64,000 nt of DNA from Meridianimarinicoccus roseus (lineage in GTDB: Bacteria; Pseudomonadota; Alphaproteobacteria; Rhodobacterales; Rhodobacteraceae), in assembly GCF_003172915.1 (NCBI RefSeq), contig NZ_QGKU01000039.1, positions 27,879 to 91,878 on the forward strand. Direction: 5' to 3'. How positions within the stretch are numbered: the stretch's first letter is position 1; each line of letters begins with the position of its first letter. Shown piece by piece: positions 59,247-64,000 of this stretch. The position numbers and the translations under genes were made by a program. Below the pieces are notes generated by a model. That model was not told the DNA's origin. It searched no databases and saw nothing but the letters and a program-made list of their open reading frames with translations.

Positions 59247-59717
59247 TCACTCCGCGGGTTCGGGAATGGCGAAGCCGGGCGTCACCCCGAAATCGTCATG
59301 GCTGTGATTGACAATGCCCGCATCGGCCACGACCTCGGCCACCACAAGGTAGTTCAGCCCGTCGCGCCGGTAGAGCATCCCGTCGGCGGTGATCTCGTGG
59401 CTGGCAAGGCGCAATTGCGTGTCACCGCCGGCGCTGGCATCGTCGCCCTCGATCTTCAGCACCATGTACACCTCGCCGTCCTCGCCCAGCAGGCCGACCG
59501 GGATCCCCCCCGCCGAACACCACAGCGCGCAGGTGTGGTGCGCCGACCCGACAACCGCCTCGGGCCCGCCCATCACGCCGGAAAAGTAACACCAGGTGTC
59601 GATGATCTCGCCTGTGATCCGTATCCGTTCACCCGCCGCCTGCGCGGCCAGCGGCGCGCCTGCCGCCATCGCACCGGCCAGCGCGCACACGCCCGCCGCT
59701 ATCCGTATCAGTTGCAT
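59247..59717 (-). CDS. cysteine-rich periplasmic protein of unknown function
   Basis: A 156-residue protein: signal peptide (MQLIRIAAGVCALAGAMAAG), then a beta domain with DTWCYFSGVMG and HHTCALWCSAGGIPVG, placing three cysteines and a double histidine close together, as in a metal or heme-related site. First gene of the three-gene cluster ending in the SCO-type protein. The family is not one I can name. Confidence 0.75.
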   Translation of the reverse strand: MQLIRIAAGVCALAGAMAAGAPLAAQAAGERIRITGEIIDTWCYFSGVMGGPEAVVGSAHHTCALWCSAGGIPVGLLGEDGEVYMVLKIEGDDASAGGDTQLRLASHEITADGMLYRRDGLNYLVVAEVVADAGIVNHSHDDFGVTPGFAIPEPAE

Positions 59718-59840
59718 TTTATGCCCTCCAGTCCCTCAGCAGAACCAGAGTGGCACAGCCCATCGCACCCGCATAGCACGCAAGTCGCCTTGTGATCGGT
59801 CGTGACACAGGCGTGACCCAGCGTGAACCGGGCGCGCGGA

Positions 59841-60581
59841 TCAGTCCAGCCGCCGCGCCTCGAACTGGTTGCCGGGACCGCGGCGCAACTCGAACATCTT
59901 CAACTCGGCCATCAGGTCCGACAGCTTCTTCTTGCCGTAGTTGCGCGGGTCGAAATCCGGGTTTGCGGCGGTGATGTGCTGGCCGATCTGGCCAAGCGAA
60001 TACCATTCGTCATCCTGTTCGATCGCGTCGAAGGCCCGAAAGATCAGGTTGCGCGCGTCGATCGGCTTGAGCTTCTTGGCGCTGCGCGGGCTGGGCTGGT
60101 CGGCGGGCTCGTCGGCGACCTCCAGCGGCTCGGCGTCGCCCGAGGTCAGGTTCTCGACATAGATGAAACGCTTGCAGGCCCGGCGGAAGGATTCGGGCGT
60201 CTTCTGCTCGCCCATGCCGTAGATGTCGATCCCCTGCTCGCGGATGCGGCTGGCCAGCCGGGTGAAATCGCTGTCCGAGGACACCAGCACGAAGCCGTCG
60301 AAGCGCCCGGTGTGCAGGATGTCCATCGCGTCGATCACCAGCGCTATGTCGCTGGAGTTCTTGCCGCGCGTGTTGCTGGGCGCCTGCATAGGCACGATGG
60401 CGAGGTTGGCCAGCTTCTTGGACCAGCCGCGCAGCCCGTCGCGGGCGAAATCGCCGTAGATGCGCCGGATCGAGGCCTCGCCGAAACTGGCGATCTCTTC
60501 GAAGATTGCCTCGGCATAGCTGGCGGGCACGTTGTCCGCGTCAATCAGCACGGCAAGCAGTTTCTGGCGGTCCTCGGCCAT
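59841..60581 (-). CDS. NYN domain (LabA/DUF88-like) protein with OST-HTH tail
   Basis: A 246-residue protein. The NYN nuclease domain starts with LLAVLIDADNVPASYAE and includes DIALVIDAMDILHTG and LVSSDSDFTRLA, whose aspartates are those of the PIN-like active site. The C-terminal 80 residues (about 168-246) look like a LOTUS/OST-HTH winged domain that binds RNA. AGGAGG supports ATG 60581. Role in RNA processing is inferred. Confidence 0.88.
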   Translation of the reverse strand: MAEDRQKLLAVLIDADNVPASYAEAIFEEIASFGEASIRRIYGDFARDGLRGWSKKLANLAIVPMQAPSNTRGKNSSDIALVIDAMDILHTGRFDGFVLVSSDSDFTRLASRIREQGIDIYGMGEQKTPESFRRACKRFIYVENLTSGDAEPLEVADEPADQPSPRSAKKLKPIDARNLIFRAFDAIEQDDEWYSLGQIGQHITAANPDFDPRNYGKKKLSDLMAELKMFELRRGPGNQFEARRLD

Positions 60582-60592
60582 GCGGCCTCCTG

Positions 60593-60752
60593 TCAAAGGG
60601 TTCGATACATCACCAGCGCATCGACATACCCGTCGGACGGGTGCCGGAACGCCGCCGGAAGCACGCCCACAGTTTCAAATCCCGCGCGCCGCCACAACCG
60701 GATTGCGACCGTTTTGGTGGCGACCGCGCAAATGGGCAGCACCGCGTTTGAG
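60593..60752 (-). pseudogene. 3' fragment of a GNAT acetyltransferase gene
   Basis: The minus strand encodes the last 50 or so residues of an acetyltransferase (GFETVGVLPAAFRHPSDGY then VDALVMYRTL and a stop). Over a 35-residue stretch 27 positions are identical to the C-terminus of the intact GNAT protein 1 kb to the right. The N-terminal two thirds are absent and there is no start codon with a ribosome-binding site, so this is a truncated copy, ending 11 bases before the NYN gene. Confidence 0.8.
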
Positions 60753-60848
60753 CGGTATCGGCAATAGCTGTGATCGAAAAAAATTGCACTGCTAACCGAA
60801 TGCTGATCCGCTTCGTTAAGATTTTTTCATTTTTCAGGGAAAGCTCCC

Positions 60849-61491
60849 ATGCACCGTTTCGCCCTTGCCGTCGTCGCCGGGGTGCTGCTCGCCCCCGCGG
60901 CCCATGCCTCTCTGGTCGGCAGTACGATCAGCATCTCCAACACTGGCGGTCACACGCAACTGGACAGCGGCCTTTCGGAAAGCACCTGCACCGATATCAT
61001 GGTGGGCGCCGGGGTTGAGTGCATCGTCAGTGACGCGCCCACCAACTTCTCTCAGTTTCCCAATGCCCTGATCGAGATCGACGTGATGGACAGCTCGCTG
61101 CTGTTCTCGTTTCTGGACGCGGGTTCATCGGGTGACTCTTTCGCTTGGGGCCTGAACCCAAGAGCGTTCGATGTCGTGCTCGACGGTCTGACCTGGGTCG
61201 ATCACCCGACGTCGCGATCGAGAGCATCTCGTCCAGCTTCACGTCGTTCCCGATTTTTGGTTTTTTAACAGAAGCGTGTCGGCCAACCTCACCGGCGACA
61301 ACCGGATCACCCTGTCATTCAATAATCTGTCTTTTGTTGCGGGTTGCACATCGACGCTTTGCGCGACCTTGCAGGTGGACATTACGCCAGAGGAAAAGAC
61401 CCCACCGCCGATCCCGCTGCCCGGCGCGCTGCCGCTGATGGCCGGGGCCCTCGCCCTGACCGCCGCCCTGCGCACCCGCCGCCGGGGCTGA
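60849..61491 (+). pseudogene. VPLPA-tail exported protein broken by two frameshifts
   Basis: The gene starts well (CAGGGAAAG site, signal peptide MHRFALAVVAGVLLAPAAHA, then a beta-rich domain) but leaves frame near 61205 and again in a run of six T near 61258. The continuing peptide is found in a second frame (PDVAIESISSSFTSFPIFGF) and then a third (VSANLTGDNRITLSF), which ends with the sorting tail PPIPLPGALPLMAGALALTA and an arginine cluster. One extra base at each point would restore a protein of about 214 residues. It is either a pseudogene or the site of sequencing errors. Confidence 0.8.
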
Positions 61492-61568
61492 ACGCGGCGG
61501 ACGGGGGTGCACCGGTCTTTGCACCGGGGCGACGGGACCGGCAGCACCGCGCCCCGCGTCCATCCCGG

Positions 61569-62081
61569 TCAGCGCGGCCCAGGCGTGATGCCAAGAACCA
61601 GAGACCGGTACATGACCAGCGCATCGACATAGCCCTCGGCCGGGTGCCGGAACGCGCCGGGCAACCGGCCCACCGTCTCGAAGCCGTTGCGCTGCCAGAT
61701 GCGGATTGCGCCCGTATTTGTCGCCACCACGAAATTGAACTGCATCGCGCGGAATCCGGCCGCGCGGGCGGTGTCGAGCGCGTGGTCCAGCATCGCCTGC
61801 GCCACGCCCTGCTCGCGCGCCTGCGGATGAGTGACGAAACCGCAGTTGCAGACATGCGCGCCGCCGCCGGACTGGTTGGGCTTGAGGTAATAGGTCCCGA
61901 CGGGGCCTTCCGCCTGCGCGATGAAGACCCGCTTCTCCGGCGCGCACCAGAAGGCAAGCGCATCGTCCCGCGAGATCCCCGGATCGACGGTATAGGTGTC
62001 GCCCGCGCGGAAGGCGGGCTCCAGCATCGCCCAAAGCGGAGCCTCATCGCCCGGCGCGAAGGGCCGGATCGCGACCGTCAT
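61569..62081 (-). CDS. GNAT family N-acetyltransferase
   Basis: A 170-residue acetyltransferase: MTVAIRPFAPGDEAPLW at the start, the acetyl-CoA loop region GFVTHPQAREQGVAQAMLDH (R/Q-x-x-G-x-A form) and NTGAIRIWQRNGFETVGRLP. The substrate is unknown. The start overlaps the stop of the channel gene as ATGA. A truncated relative lies at 60.6 kb. Confidence 0.88.
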   Translation of the reverse strand: MTVAIRPFAPGDEAPLWAMLEPAFRAGDTYTVDPGISRDDALAFWCAPEKRVFIAQAEGPVGTYYLKPNQSGGGAHVCNCGFVTHPQAREQGVAQAMLDHALDTARAAGFRAMQFNFVVATNTGAIRIWQRNGFETVGRLPGAFRHPAEGYVDALVMYRSLVLGITPGPR

Positions 62082-62872
62082 TCCATCCCCTCCGTCTCGA
62101 TGCGGATCACTTCGCCGCAATGCTTGCAATGGACCGCGTCGGCGTCGTGCAGTTCCAGCCCACAGACCGTGCAAGGCTCGCGCACCTTGCGGGGGCGGAA
62201 CAGCACCTGCGCCAGCCGCAGGAACAGCGTGACGCCGCAGACCATCACCACGACCGAAATCAGCCGCCCCATCGTGCCGTCCAGCGTGATGTCGCCGAAG
62301 CCGGTCGTGGTCAGCGCGGTAACTGTGAAATACAGCGCGTCTCCGTAGTTTCCGATCTGCGGGTTGACCTTGTGTTGCGTCGCATAGACCAGCCCGGTCA
62401 TCACGAACACGAACACCGCAAGGTTAATGGAGGCTACGATCACCTCCTCGTTGCGGCGGAAGAAGGCGAAATCCTTCCGCAGCCGGAAAAGCAGCGGGTA
62501 GGCCCGCAGCAGCCGCAGCGTGCGCAGCACCCGCAGGAAGCCCAGCCCCTCGCCCGCCAGAGGCGCAAGGAAGGACATAACGGCGACAAGGTCGGCGATC
62601 ACCCAGGGCGAAGCAAGGAATTTCAGCCGCTGCCGCGCGATCAGTAACCGCGCCGCGAATTCGGCCGCCAGCACCACACCCAGCGCGGTGTTGATCGTCT
62701 CCACCACCGGGCCGTGCGTGCTGAACGACGTGGCGATGACGAACAGGATCGTCAGCAGATCGAAGGCCAGCAGCGCATAGCGGAAGCGGTGCGCACGGTC
62801 GCTGCGGCCCTCGTAAAGCGCCCGCAGCCGGGCCGTCAGGGTCCCGGTCCGGCTGCGGGCTGTCTCGCTCAT
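62078..62872 (-). CDS. voltage-gated-type potassium channel with C-terminal zinc ribbon
   Basis: A 264-residue six-helix channel. The S4 segment has regularly spaced arginines (FLRVLRTLRLLRAYPLLFRL, about 112-131), and the pore carries TTTGFGD at 188-194, a variant of the potassium filter TVGYG. After the last helix a four-cysteine zinc ribbon follows (C234, C237, C249, C252), an unusual cytoplasmic addition. It starts 10 bases after adhC on the same strand. Confidence 0.9.
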   Translation of the reverse strand: MSETARSRTGTLTARLRALYEGRSDRAHRFRYALLAFDLLTILFVIATSFSTHGPVVETINTALGVVLAAEFAARLLIARQRLKFLASPWVIADLVAVMSFLAPLAGEGLGFLRVLRTLRLLRAYPLLFRLRKDFAFFRRNEEVIVASINLAVFVFVMTGLVYATQHKVNPQIGNYGDALYFTVTALTTTGFGDITLDGTMGRLISVVVMVCGVTLFLRLAQVLFRPRKVREPCTVCGLELHDADAVHCKHCGEVIRIETEGME

Positions 62873-62882
62873 CGGCGCGTCC

Positions 62883-63995
<1,113 letters not shown>

Positions 63996-64000
63996 GTCTG

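Overview
The window is about 64 kb of high-GC DNA from an alphaproteobacterium, almost certainly a member of the Rhodobacteraceae/Roseobacter group. The reasoning is a mixture of gene content and gene order: a CcrM-type GANTC methyltransferase beside rnhB, a rimP-nusA-ylxR-infB operon, the mutT-argJ-ppiC / secA arrangement, an NDUFAF5-like methyltransferase, a NaChBac-type sodium channel, and envelope proteins with a VPLPA-type C-terminal sorting tail. The species cannot be named from the sequence alone. Nearly all genes are ordinary chromosomal genes; no integrase, transposase, CRISPR array, rRNA or tRNA gene was found.

Layout. 1-8.5 kb: the end of an RNA methyltransferase gene, a voltage-gated Na+ channel, two L,D-transpeptidases around a CAP-domain lipoprotein, a 59-residue exported protein, hemH, an NDUFAF5-like protein, comF, grxC, a Nit-type amidase and ubiG. 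8.6-15.2 kb: proline iminopeptidase and the transcription/translation operon rimP-nusA-ylxR/L7Ae-infB. 15.3-23.3 kb: a 42-residue small protein gene, mutT-argJ-ppiC (minus strand), divergent secA with a structured leader, a small secreted protein, rppH and a LacI-family regulator. 23.7-31.5 kb: a flagellar block with divergent arms, fliF-fliH-like-fliN-fliP to the left and fliL-orf-motE-motA-orf to the right, with a CtrA-like box between them. 31.6-37.3 kb: rnhB, ccrM, then an alanine-use module (Lrp-type regulator, alanine dehydrogenase, universal stress protein, Na+/alanine symporter).

37.4-42.0 kb: a GH32-like glycoside hydrolase beside the decayed remains of a sugar ABC permease, then rpe, prs and a Mn-dependent pyrophosphatase. 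42.0-45.2 kb is the one clearly foreign-looking stretch: a two-gene, visibly AT-richer pair of unknown function, followed by a protein with a CNF-like Gly-Cys ... His pattern and a remarkable 11-bp tandem repeat in which every unit carries a GANTC (CcrM) site. 45.2-51.7 kb: a coiled-coil membrane protein, a YrhK-like protein, pheT, ytoQ, pheS (convergent with pheT) and zapE. 51.8-64 kb: a choice-of-anchor A surface protein, HAD phosphatase, YaiI-like protein, S-formylglutathione hydrolase, an AEC transporter, a TetR regulator, a SulP transporter without STAS domain, a SCO1/cysteine-rich periplasmic cluster, a NYN-domain protein, a frameshifted VPLPA-tail protein sandwiched between two copies of one GNAT gene (one truncated), a K+ channel with a zinc ribbon, and adhC. 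fghA and adhC together give the two steps of glutathione-dependent formaldehyde oxidation.

The most interesting items for follow-up are the 11-bp GANTC tandem repeat, the AT-rich gene pair and its CNF-like neighbour, the secA leader (promoter, 10-bp hairpin, 22-codon open frame ending 3 nt before the start), the unlisted 42-residue gene after infB, and the broken/duplicated genes near 38.6-39.0 kb and 60.6-62.1 kb.
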